DNA of 64,000 nucleotides from positions 1,612,001 through 1,676,000 of the forward strand of contig NZ_CP018811.1 in NCBI RefSeq assembly GCF_001922345.1, in the 5' to 3' direction. A program made the position numbers and the translations under genes. The DNA is from Paraburkholderia sp. SOS3. GTDB lineage: Bacteria > Pseudomonadota > Gammaproteobacteria > Burkholderiales > Burkholderiaceae. This document shows positions 9,417-17,773 of this stretch, one piece after another (position 1 is the first letter of the stretch; each line of letters opens with the position of its first letter). The notes beneath the pieces are model-generated. The model worked only from the letters and a program-made list of their open reading frames with translations. It made no database searches and was not told where the DNA came from.

Positions 9417-10211
9417 ATGGGTAAGGTGTATCTGATCGGTGCGGGGCCTGGTGCGGCGGACCTTATTACGGTGCGCGGTGCACGCTTGTTGGGCATCGCC
9501 GATGTCGTGCTGCACGATGCGCTGATCGAGCCGGCGATGCTCGAGCATGCGCCGCATGCGCGCAAGATCGCGGTCGGCAAGCGCTGCGGGCAGCGCTCGA
9601 CCGCGCAGCACTTTATCAACAAGCAGATCGTCGATGCGGCGCGCGAGCATGATGTCGTGGTGCGGCTCAAGGGTGGCGATCCGATGCTGTTCGGCCGTGC
9701 CGACGAAGAAATGCGCGCGCTCGAAGCGGCCGGCATCGAATACGAGGTGGTGCCGGGCATTACCGCGGCGCTTGCCAGTGCGGCTGCGCTGCAGCGTTCG
9801 TTGACGCTGCGCGGCGTATCGCGCAGTGTCGCGCTGGCGACGCATAGCCGCGCCGCCGATACCGAGGCGATTCGCGAGCAGGTCAATGCCGACTCGCTCG
9901 TGTTCTATATGGGCCGTGACAGCGCGCCTGAAATCGCGCAGCAACTGATCGACGCGGGACGTGCACCGGCTACGCCGGTTGCGATCGTCGAAGCCTGCAG
10001 CACGCCGCGCGAGCGCACGCTGACGCTGACGCTCGAAGGCCTCGCGGCCGGCGACGCGCAGCAGTGGCTCGATCCGGCGCAGCCGAGTCTGCTGATGATC
10101 GGCGACGCATTCGCCGAGCGGCAGCGCGCGGCGCAGAACAGCGACGATTCAGCCGAGGCCGATACGGCTCGCGATGAACAGCCGGGCAAAGGCATCCGCA
10201 GGGTGGCGTGA
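9417..10211 (+). CDS. cobA: Uroporphyrinogen-III C-methyltransferase (SUMT)
   Basis: A 264-residue SAM-dependent methylase that makes precorrin-2 from uroporphyrinogen III, the first step to siroheme and cobalamin. Motifs are GAGPGAADL at the N-terminus, VVRLKGGDPMLFGR and the VVPGITAA loop. It is a stand-alone SUMT, without the CysG dehydrogenase/ferrochelatase domain. The ATG at 9417 follows a GGAGCAGGAG site; an in-frame start at 9300 would overlap cysN. The last ~25 residues are charged and non-conserved in look. It supplies the prosthetic group for the sulfite reductase at the head of this operon. Confidence 0.92.
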   Translation: MGKVYLIGAGPGAADLITVRGARLLGIADVVLHDALIEPAMLEHAPHARKIAVGKRCGQRSTAQHFINKQIVDAAREHDVVVRLKGGDPMLFGRADEEMRALEAAGIEYEVVPGITAALASAAALQRSLTLRGVSRSVALATHSRAADTEAIREQVNADSLVFYMGRDSAPEIAQQLIDAGRAPATPVAIVEACSTPRERTLTLTLEGLAAGDAQQWLDPAQPSLLMIGDAFAERQRAAQNSDDSAEADTARDEQPGKGIRRVA

Positions 10212-10259
10212 GGCCGCTCATCTGACGAATATCGATCATCCCGGCACGGTGGCATGACG

Positions 10260-10293
10260 AAAAAAAGGCGCGATTCACATCGCGCCTTTTTTA
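10260..10293. terminator. Strong bidirectional intrinsic terminator
   Basis: A 13-base perfect inverted repeat (A-tract plus GGCGCGA, then TCGCGCC plus T-tract) around a six-base loop. A seven-A run lies on the left and a six-T run on the right, so it can end both the cys operon (+) and the carboxymuconolactone decarboxylase gene (-). Confidence 0.9.
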
Positions 10294-10357
10294 TTGCCTG
10301 CCCGATAGGGCTTTCCTGCCTGATGCCTTGCCTGCCGAACGCCGCAACGAGATGCGG

Positions 10358-10663
10358 TCAGTCCTTGAACAGATGCGTCGAGTGCGTCACGGCCGCGCCC
10401 GCGCGCATCGCCGCGGCGACCATAGCCGCTTCCGTCAACTGCTGGTCGGTTGCGCCGGCCTTGCGCGCCGCCGTCGTATGCAGTTCGATGCAATACGGGC
10501 ATTGCGTGGTCAGCGCCACGGCGACCGCGATGATCTGCTTCGTCTGCTCGCTTAACGCGCCGGCTTCGAACGCGGCCTTGTCGAATGCCCAGAAGGTCTT
10601 CATCAGATCAGGTGCGTTTTCGTCCAGCTTCTTGAGTCGGGTAAGATGCTTCATGTCGAACAT
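10358..10663 (-). CDS. Carboxymuconolactone decarboxylase / AhpD-like family protein
   Basis: A 101-residue CMD-family protein. The AhpD-type redox motif CPYC lies at residues 55-58 with a histidine at 62 (CPYCIELH), so it is probably a small alkylhydroperoxidase-like thiol protein. Start at MFDMKH is set by AAGGAG 7 bases upstream. A long upstream extension in the same frame lacks a credible start and runs through a tandem repeat. It is divergent from the AraC regulator at 10798, which may control it. Substrate unknown. Confidence 0.88.
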   Translation of the reverse strand: MFDMKHLTRLKKLDENAPDLMKTFWAFDKAAFEAGALSEQTKQIIAVAVALTTQCPYCIELHTTAARKAGATDQQLTEAAMVAAAMRAGAAVTHSTHLFKD

Positions 10664-10737
10664 GGATGTCTCCTTGAAAGAGGGTTGGTGCATATAATGG
10701 TAGTGCTGCCCTGGTTCGAAAGGGTCTCGTTCTGGTT

Positions 10738-10778
10738 CCAAATCGTCCAACCGTCCAATCGTCCAATCGTCCCATCGC
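10738..10778. repeat. 8-bp tandem repeat (CCAATCGT), about five copies
   Basis: Consecutive imperfect copies of CCAATCGT between the divergent CMD and AraC genes: CCAAATCGT, CCAACCGT, CCAATCGT, CCAATCGT, CCCATCGC. The unit is not a multiple of three and the tract ends 19 bases before the AraC start, so copy-number change would alter spacing of promoter parts rather than a protein. Confidence 0.8.
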
Positions 10779-10797
10779 GCAACTTCCCAAACGTTCC

Positions 10798-11757
10798 ATG
10801 CTGACCTTGCCTCAATCCGGAGCGCATGTGCTCGATCATCTGCTCGCGGCGCTCGACCTCGGCGTCGCGAACTTCTCGGTATGCGACGTGCGCAAGGGCT
10901 GGGGCGTGAGTTTCGAAGCGTGCAGCACAGTGAGTCTGCACTACTGTCTGTCCGGAAACGGCAAGCTCGTGCTCGACGATGCCGATCACATGATGCTCGA
11001 CGCGCATAGCTTCGTGCTGCTGCCGCCGCGCGTGTCGTACCGGATCGACGCAGCGGGCCGCAACGCCGCACGCACGGTAAGCCGCACGCGGGTCGGCAGT
11101 GGCCCGGCGCGCGAGACGGCGCCGACCGTGCAAGTCGGCGAAGGCGCGCAAGGCGTCGTCACCGCGTGTGGCGAGCTGAATGTGGGCGGCAGTTTCGCCG
11201 TCGATCCGTTCAAGGCGCTGAGCCGCCCGTTGGTGACGCGTTTCGATGCGTCCGCAGGGTTGCGCGATCAGTTCGTCATGCTGCTCGCGGAATCGGCCCG
11301 TCCGGGGCCCGGTTCGCGTGTGCTCGTCGAAGCGCTGCTCAAACAATGTCTGGTGATGGCGCTCAGGCGCCATATCGACGATGGCGGCGTGCAGTTTCCA
11401 TGGGCCGCCGGTGTGGCCGATGCGCGGCTTGCCGCGGCGCTGGAAACGATGTTCGAACGCTATGCGAGCCCGTTGTCGGTCGAGCGGCTGGCGCAGACTG
11501 CAAACATGAGTCGATCCGCGTTTGCCGCGCAGTTTGCGAAAGCATTCGACCAGTCGCCGATGGCGATGCTGAAAATCGTGCGCTTGCGCAAAGCGGCGGA
11601 ATTGCTTGCGACCACAACCTTAGCCGTTCCCGAGGTGGCGCGAGCGGTCGGATTGTCGAGCCGCAGCAATTTTTCAGTCGCGTTTCAGCACATGTACAAC
11701 GTCGATCCGACGCGGTTCAGGCTGCTGTCGAGATCGGCCAACCGGTTCGTCAAATAA
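10798..11757 (+). CDS. AraC-family regulator with N-terminal cupin domain
   Basis: A 319-residue regulator. Residues about 20-200 form the cupin-like sensor seen in AraC proteins of the cupin_6 type (SLHYCLSGNGKLVLDDADHM). The C-terminal hundred residues hold the double helix-turn-helix (SVERLAQTANMSRSAFAAQF and VPEVARAVGLSSRSNFSVAF). It is divergent from the CMD gene and precedes the flavin monooxygenase by 129 bases on the same strand, so either may be its target. The ATG at 10798 has no clear ribosome site; a TATAAT hexamer lies at 10693-10698. Confidence 0.9.
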   Translation: MLTLPQSGAHVLDHLLAALDLGVANFSVCDVRKGWGVSFEACSTVSLHYCLSGNGKLVLDDADHMMLDAHSFVLLPPRVSYRIDAAGRNAARTVSRTRVGSGPARETAPTVQVGEGAQGVVTACGELNVGGSFAVDPFKALSRPLVTRFDASAGLRDQFVMLLAESARPGPGSRVLVEALLKQCLVMALRRHIDDGGVQFPWAAGVADARLAAALETMFERYASPLSVERLAQTANMSRSAFAAQFAKAFDQSPMAMLKIVRLRKAAELLATTTLAVPEVARAVGLSSRSNFSVAFQHMYNVDPTRFRLLSRSANRFVK

Positions 11758-11886
11758 GTACCCGCGCTTGCATGCCGTGCGGAATAGACGCTTTCATCGC
11801 CCGTTTTCTCCGATGCGTACCGGGCACCGGGCGGGCGGCGTGATCGCGGCCGGCTCGAAGAGTTGATACAGACGGAGTTCGACTGA

Positions 11887-13638
11887 ATGACCCTGCAATT
11901 TTCCGAGCGCGCGACGCTCGCTTCGTGGCTCGACGCATTTTCGCGGGCGATCGCGTCCAACAGAACGGATGATGTCGTCGCGCTATTCGGCGACACCTGC
12001 TTCTGGCGCGATCTTGTCGCGTTCACGTGGGACGTCCGGACGATGGAAGGGCGCGACGCGATTCGCGCGATGCTCGAGGCGACTCTCGCGTCGATCCGGC
12101 CGTCCGCGTGGACCGTTGCGGAACAGGCGCGGGCCGATGCGACCGAGGGCTTCATCTCATTCGAAACTGCGCTCGGACGTTGCGACGGTTACGTGCGGCT
12201 CGATGCCGAAGGCCGCTGTTTGACGCTGCTCACGGCGCTGCGCGAGCTGAAGGGCTTCGAGGAGCCGACGCGTCACCGTCGCGTGTCAGGTCGCGAATGG
12301 CGAGGCGACGCAGGGCCAGTAGCGCAAGCCGCGGAAGCGGAGAACGCATCGCAGCCTTATGTGCTGATCGTCGGCGGCGGCCATTGCGGCCTGGGACTGG
12401 CGGCGAGGCTCAAGCTGCTTGGCGTACCGACACTGATCATCGATCGCCACGCGCGCACCGGCGATAGCTGGCGGGCGCGTTATGCGTCGCTGCATCTGCA
12501 CGATCCGGTCTGGTGGAACGCGCTGCCTTATCTGAACTATCCGGACCATTGGCCGGTATTTGCGCCGAAGGATCGGGTCGGCGACTGGCTCGAGTGCTAT
12601 GCACGGATCATGGAGCTCGACATCCGGCACAGCACCGAATGTGCAGGCGCGCAATACGACGCATCGAGTGGCCGATGGCAGGTGCGCGTCGTGCGAAACG
12701 GACAGGAAACGACGTCGCGGCCCGCGCATCTCGTGCTTGCGACTGGCTTGAACGGCGATCCCTCCATTCCGTCGATTCCCGGCGCGGACACGTTTGCGGG
12801 TGAGCAATGCCATGCGAGCGCGTATCCGGGTGGCGACCGGTTCCGTGGCCGCAGGGTGGCCGTGTTCGGCTCGGGCAACTCGGCCCACGACATTTGTGAA
12901 GACCTGTTCCGTCACGGCGCGAATGTGACGATGATCCAGCGCTCGTCGACCCATGTGATTCGCCAGCAACGCGTGCTCGAGATGTTGCGTCCGCTCTATT
13001 CGGAGGAGGCGCTGGCGCGCGGACTCGATGTTGAGCATGCAGACCTGCAGCGGGCTGCATTGCCGATGCGGATGCTGCCGGTGGTGTTCCGTCCGATGAT
13101 GGAGAAGTTTGCGCAGGAAGACAGCGCGTTCTATCAACGGCTCGCCGCGGCGGGGTTCAAACTCGACGCCGGTCCGGACGGCACGGGCCTTGTCGGGAAG
13201 GCATTGCGCAAAGGCGGCGGCTTCTACATCGATACCGGCGCATCGGAATTGATTGCGAACGGCAGCATCAAGCTCAAGGCCGGCGTCGAAGCGACGCGCA
13301 TCGAGCGTGATGGCATTGTGTTTAGCGATGGTTCGTGTCTCGATGCGGACGATATCGTTTATGCGACCGGTTACAGGCCGATCAATGAACGCATTGCGAC
13401 GCTCGTGTCGCGCGAAGTGGCGGACTCGGTGGGGCCGGTGATGGGATATGGCTCTGGGCTCGAGGGAGACTCAGGCCCGTGGGAGGGCGAACTGCGCAAC
13501 TTGTGGAAACCGACGCGACAGCCCGGGCTCTGGATCCATGCCGGTAATTTCCAGATGGGGCGGTTTTATTCGCGGTTTCTCGCGCTGCAGTTGAAGGCGC
13601 GGTTCGAGAAATTGCCGCTGGATGTTTATCGACCCTAG
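11887..13638 (+). CDS. FAD-dependent NAD(P)-binding monooxygenase with NTF2-like N-terminal domain
   Basis: A 583-residue protein with two parts. Residues 1 to about 130 look like a SnoaL/NTF2-like domain (DDVVALFGDTCFWRDLVAFT). From about 158 it is a class B flavin monooxygenase: the FAD loop GGGHCGLG lies at 163-170 and an NADPH-binding GSGNSAHD segment at about 335. A YATGYRP motif occurs near 495. Such proteins hydroxylate or Baeyer-Villiger-oxidise small molecules with NADPH and O2. The fused N-terminal domain is seen in some bacterial members. Possibly co-regulated with the AraC gene upstream. Confidence 0.88.
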   Translation: MTLQFSERATLASWLDAFSRAIASNRTDDVVALFGDTCFWRDLVAFTWDVRTMEGRDAIRAMLEATLASIRPSAWTVAEQARADATEGFISFETALGRCDGYVRLDAEGRCLTLLTALRELKGFEEPTRHRRVSGREWRGDAGPVAQAAEAENASQPYVLIVGGGHCGLGLAARLKLLGVPTLIIDRHARTGDSWRARYASLHLHDPVWWNALPYLNYPDHWPVFAPKDRVGDWLECYARIMELDIRHSTECAGAQYDASSGRWQVRVVRNGQETTSRPAHLVLATGLNGDPSIPSIPGADTFAGEQCHASAYPGGDRFRGRRVAVFGSGNSAHDICEDLFRHGANVTMIQRSSTHVIRQQRVLEMLRPLYSEEALARGLDVEHADLQRAALPMRMLPVVFRPMMEKFAQEDSAFYQRLAAAGFKLDAGPDGTGLVGKALRKGGGFYIDTGASELIANGSIKLKAGVEATRIERDGIVFSDGSCLDADDIVYATGYRPINERIATLVSREVADSVGPVMGYGSGLEGDSGPWEGELRNLWKPTRQPGLWIHAGNFQMGRFYSRFLALQLKARFEKLPLDVYRP

Positions 13639-13777
13639 CGGGCGGTACTGCGCGAGGCCCGCTGCTCGTTGATGGATGCGCGCATCGTAGTGAAAAGCTC
13701 GGGGCGCGAGAGCTGTTGCAGCAGACGTCGTCAACGGGGCGCCCGGTGGCCGGCATCTGCAGCGGAACAGGCTGGTC

Positions 13778-15796
13778 CTACTTCGTAAGCAATGCCGCGA
13801 GTTCCCCCGGATGCCGCTTCATATAGTGGCTGTACAGCAATGTACTGCCGGCGACGCTCAGGTGATGGTAGTCGTCGTACCGATACGCGGGCAAACCGTC
13901 GAAATCGAGCTTGCAGATGGTTCCGTCGCAAGGCACGTCGTAGGTGTGCATGATGTCGACGGACGGGAAGCGCGCTTTTAACCGCCTCAGCATCTGTCGA
14001 ATCGGCGCGTGCTGCTCACGTGCAATGTTTTCGTCGAACTGACATGCCTGCGGATGAATCGGGAAATACAGGTCGTTGTTGAATGCGCAGTTGACGAGCT
14101 TGAGCGGGATCATTGGCACGTCGTTCACCAGCACAACGTGTTTTCCGGCGCGCGTCAGTTCGTCGATCGTTGCGGCCAGTTCACGGTCGATCTGGCCAGG
14201 CTTGAATCCGTGGCCGTTCGGGCCAGCGTTCGGGTCGGTGCTCAGATTGATGTAGTTCTGCCACGCCGCGGCCATAAAAACCGTATGGATGTCCGGATGC
14301 GCCATCAGATATGCCATCACGGCCTTGTCGTGTGCGACACACTGCAGATGGTCCTTCAGGTAGGGCATGTAACCAGGCATCGGCGGCTCATGTTCGATTG
14401 GCGGGCAAAGTGTCAGCGCCATGTCGTGCACGGCGAGCTGATGGTCTTTGCCGAGTAGGTCGAAAAAGTAGATCAGGTGGTAAGCGTGCGAATCGCCCCA
14501 AAGAACCGCCTTATTGCTTGCGTTCGCGTCGCCGAGCGTACAGGTGCTTTCAGGCGTGACGTCGACTTTTGACCAGCACTTTTTGCCGCGCGGCATATCG
14601 AATAGCGCATCGCCGGACCAATGCACGTCCGCGCGAATTTTCGCGGGGTATGCAAAGAGAAAGCCTTCAGTGAGCTTGCCGGTGCCGGCCATCGCGCCGG
14701 TGACGAACAGCGGAATCGCAAGAAAGGCGAGCAGTGCCTTTCGCGGCGCAAGCCTTGCGTGACGGATGCGTTGTTCGACTAAAGCATACGTAAGAGCGGA
14801 TAGCACGAACGTCAAACCGATTGCGATTGCGTATCCGCGTGCACTTGCGAGGTCGAGCTGGCGCAGTGCGAAGAAGAGCGGCCAGTGCCAGAGGTAGACT
14901 GGGTAGGAAATCTTGCCTAGATAGACAGCGACCGGATTGCCGAGCACGAAACGGATGGCGCCGGCGCGGCGGCCACCGTAGATAACGAGCAACGCGCCGC
15001 CACATGGCACGAATGCGCCGATGCCGGGGAATTGCGTCATCTTGCTCAGGCCAAGCGCGCCTGCAACGATTGCCGCAATACCCACGACGAACAGTATGGC
15101 GGCCCACCGCGACGGACGTGCTTCACGCTTATGTTCGTGCAGCGCGAGCAGGGTGCCCACAAGGAATTCGAATGCGCGATATTGCGCGAAGTAATACGCG
15201 CCGTTCGATTCGCGATGGGCAGCCACGACGGCTGCGATGCATGAGGCGAGCGTCAGCAATGCAAACGCGGGCGTCATCCAGTTGCGCTTGCTGCGATAAA
15301 GCCAGAACAGCAGCAGCGGCAGCAATACGTAGAACTGCTCCTCGACGGACAGCGACCATGTATGCAGCAAAGGTTGATCGGCCGCCTTTGCATCGAAGTA
15401 TCCGGTTTGCCGCGACAGGAAGATGTTTGACGTCATCGTCGAGACAGCCAGGATGTTCTTGGAAAGATGAAACGTGTCCTCGGGAAAGAGGAACAGCAGG
15501 CTAAACACGAAGGTCGCGAGCAGCATGACGTACAGCGCGGGCGCAAGGCGTTTGGCGCGACGCGCATAAAACGCCTTGAACGAAAACGCGTCGCGTTCGA
15601 GGTCGCCTAGCAGCGACGTTGTGACGACGAACCCGGAAATGGTGAAGAACACGTCCACGCCGATAAAGCCGCCGCTCAATGCCTTGAGGCCGGCGTGGCA
15701 AAGCATGACGGCGATCACGGACAGTGCGCGCAGGCCATCGATGTCGGGACGATAAGTCTGGGAGACGTGTTGGGTGCGGGTGCGAGTGAACGACAT
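13778..15796 (-). CDS. OafA/OatA-type membrane acyltransferase with SGNH domain
   Basis: A 672-residue protein. The N-terminal ~360 residues are an acyl_transf_3 membrane domain with about ten helices, starting YRPDIDGLRALSVIAVMLCH (His34 is the family histidine). The C-terminal half (about 400-672) is an SGNH hydrolase domain with GDSHA near 430 and a DDYHH block near 642 carrying the catalytic Asp and His. Such enzymes O-acetylate lipopolysaccharide, exopolysaccharide or peptidoglycan in the periplasm. With the nearby methyltransferase and flippase it suggests surface glycan variation here. Confidence 0.92.
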   Translation of the reverse strand: MSFTRTRTQHVSQTYRPDIDGLRALSVIAVMLCHAGLKALSGGFIGVDVFFTISGFVVTTSLLGDLERDAFSFKAFYARRAKRLAPALYVMLLATFVFSLLFLFPEDTFHLSKNILAVSTMTSNIFLSRQTGYFDAKAADQPLLHTWSLSVEEQFYVLLPLLLFWLYRSKRNWMTPAFALLTLASCIAAVVAAHRESNGAYYFAQYRAFEFLVGTLLALHEHKREARPSRWAAILFVVGIAAIVAGALGLSKMTQFPGIGAFVPCGGALLVIYGGRRAGAIRFVLGNPVAVYLGKISYPVYLWHWPLFFALRQLDLASARGYAIAIGLTFVLSALTYALVEQRIRHARLAPRKALLAFLAIPLFVTGAMAGTGKLTEGFLFAYPAKIRADVHWSGDALFDMPRGKKCWSKVDVTPESTCTLGDANASNKAVLWGDSHAYHLIYFFDLLGKDHQLAVHDMALTLCPPIEHEPPMPGYMPYLKDHLQCVAHDKAVMAYLMAHPDIHTVFMAAAWQNYINLSTDPNAGPNGHGFKPGQIDRELAATIDELTRAGKHVVLVNDVPMIPLKLVNCAFNNDLYFPIHPQACQFDENIAREQHAPIRQMLRRLKARFPSVDIMHTYDVPCDGTICKLDFDGLPAYRYDDYHHLSVAGSTLLYSHYMKRHPGELAALLTK

Positions 15797-16000
15797 GAAG
15801 AAGTGGGAGACCTGAGAGGCCAGGTTTTTTATGGTTTGGCGCCTGTGCTACGGTGGCTATGGAACATGCCAGCTATCCGTTGTTTACGGACGGGGCTAGC
15901 ATTTTCTTTAGGCCCGGTCTGATACGCAGGTCATTGAGCGTACCTAAGCGAGGTTTTGTCATTTCGCATAGTAGGCGGCATGACTACCGCTTGAGCACCG

Positions 16001-16441
16001 CTAAAACTGCGCTGATACCTGAAAGCCGAGCGTAACCTTGGCCGTTGGAAACCCAGTGGGTTTGTAAATCGGCGTGCCGGCAAACAGGTCGTAGCCGAAG
16101 GCCCCCGGACCCGCGGACAGATGTCCGCGTACGCCTATAACGGCGCCTGCCAGTTGCGTGCCGACGAGAAATGCCGCGGAGGGTCCCCAGACATGACCAT
16201 AGTCGATACCTGCGTAGAGCGATTGCCCCGTTGCTCCAAGTAGCGCTTGCAGCTCATTGCGCCAATAGAAGCCGCAAGTTATCCGAGCCATCGAATTGCC
16301 GAAGGTCTCGGCGGTGTTATAGAAGGTTGCCGAGAAACGCCAAAGTACCTGTCCGTCATCTGTCGCGTTTCGGTGAAGATATCCGTGATTCACGCGTGTG
16401 TGCGGCGGCGCACGGTTTGGAACGCCGCCAAAGGCTAGATT
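16001..16441 (-). pseudogene. TpsB (FhaC/ShlB/BcpB-type) transporter, C-terminal remnant
   Basis: Only the last ~130 residues of a two-partner secretion outer-membrane transporter remain. Recognisable end segments are FYWRNELQALL, LYAGIDYGHVWG, GAVIGVRGHLS and FGYDLFAGTPIYKP, closing with a terminal aromatic residue as in outer-membrane beta-barrels. The open frame begins after an in-frame stop at 16442-16444 and has only an internal GTG start, so about 400 N-terminal residues (POTRA and most of the barrel) are missing. It lies on the same strand as, and downstream of, the Imm49-like gene and toxin tip, in the order toxin, immunity, (O), B typical of Burkholderia CDI loci. Confidence 0.8.
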
Positions 16442-16746
16442 TTACCTGCACGGCAATTTTCAGTTGAAGTGCAGACGGCCTCGTGGTACCGGTGCTGCGT
16501 CGCATTTGGCTTTGATGCGCGATCGCTGCACGTACGCCGCGGGTACGTCGTGGCGCTGCGCGCCGGAGTTCGCGAGCAGTTCTTCGCCCGGTTCACGGCC
16601 AGGCTATATCGCCAGCGTCCGCGTGATGCTGGCACCCGGACTTCCCCAGTCGGATCTGACGGATTCAACAATTGATTCCTGGGCAGCCTGTCTGTTCTTG
16701 AGTGTTTCGTATTAGCCCCCCTTTTAACGTTGTCTGGAGCATTTGT
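16442..16746. other. Intergenic stretch upstream of the methyltransferase
   Basis: About 300 bases between the TpsB remnant and the methyltransferase. I see no further TpsB-like frame on the minus strand and no RNA gene. The last ~50 bases are AT-richer and probably carry the methyltransferase promoter. Confidence 0.4.
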
Positions 16747-17586
16747 ATGCAACGGAAAATCGAGCTACGAGACAGGCAGATTATATGGACCGCGAAGTTT
16801 GTCGGGATTTTGGGAGCAAGGCATTATGGTCGCTCTTTGATAGAGGGAGTGAGGCGCACTCGTCCCGGAGCCGCGATCTTGCGATCGATGCTGGGGTACA
16901 GGAGTAGCTTCCAGACGCTTCGCGAGGCCGAGAGCGCAGTAAAGCCGTACGCAAGAGGCGGGCACGAGAATTCCGCAAACATGGCTTTGCATCTCGAGCT
17001 CAACCGCGCGGCCAGGCCTAGCGACTATGCCGCCTTTTTTTACCTGCGAGATCGGTTGACGTCCATTAGAAAAATATTCGACCTGGGTGGCAACGTCGGC
17101 AATCTGTACTATTGCTATCAAGACTATTTGCAGACGCGGGAAGATCTGATCTGGTGCGTCTATGATCTACCGGAGACTTTATCGCAAGGAAGAATTCTTG
17201 CCGGCCGAAAGAACGCAAGAAACCTCCAGTTTACCGGCGATTTGCGGCAGGCTGCCGAGGCCGACCTGTTTATCGCAAGCGGCTCTCTCCACTATTTTGA
17301 CAAGTCATTGCCGAATTTATTGGAAGATCTCGCGGCGCGACCGAAGTATATCTTGATCAATCGAACTCCACTGACGGAAGGGCCGGAGTTTGCGGTAGTC
17401 CAGGATGCGGGACATATCCGCGTCGCCTGCATGCTCTATAACCGATCGAAACTGCTCGACAACCTTGCCAGCCTGGGCTATGGGCTCGTGGGCGAGTGGC
17501 AGGCGGCGGAACTCTCGCTTCCCGTCCTCGACCGCCCTTCCTCCACGATACGGGCTTATACAGGCCTATGGCTTGAGCACCGGTGA
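16747..17586 (+). CDS. Putative methyltransferase, TIGR04325 family
   Basis: A 279-residue protein with a class I SAM-type loop FDLGGNVGNLYY at about residue 105 and a motif-IV-like FIASGSLHYFDKSL near 190. The order matches the TIGR04325 family, which occurs in O-antigen and exopolysaccharide clusters. The ATG at 16747 (MQRKIEL) follows CTGGAG at an 8-base spacing and is preferred to the in-frame start at 16702. It is followed by a flippase on the same strand after 187 bases. Base composition is less GC-rich than the core genes, which suits transfer. Confidence 0.72.
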   Translation: MQRKIELRDRQIIWTAKFVGILGARHYGRSLIEGVRRTRPGAAILRSMLGYRSSFQTLREAESAVKPYARGGHENSANMALHLELNRAARPSDYAAFFYLRDRLTSIRKIFDLGGNVGNLYYCYQDYLQTREDLIWCVYDLPETLSQGRILAGRKNARNLQFTGDLRQAAEADLFIASGSLHYFDKSLPNLLEDLAARPKYILINRTPLTEGPEFAVVQDAGHIRVACMLYNRSKLLDNLASLGYGLVGEWQAAELSLPVLDRPSSTIRAYTGLWLEHR

Positions 17587-17773
17587 TTTATCCTATCCGG
17601 TCGACAACGCGCAAGAGGCTGTTCCCGGCCGTCGCCGTACAGTAAAACGAAGCATTTACGCGAGACATGATTTCAAGGTCGGCGCTGCAGGTGAGAGGCT
17701 GCGGCGTGCGCCGACGAACAAACTGCGCGGTGCGCCTCGGCCAGAATGCCAGGACGGCATACCGGACCATTTC

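Noticed and set aside
10738..10778. Possible CRISPR array
   Set aside because: Units are only 8 bases and contiguous, with no spacers; it is a simple tandem repeat.
15803..15836. Weak hairpin with T-run upstream of the acyltransferase
   Set aside because: The stem is only about five bases and no plus-strand gene ends there.
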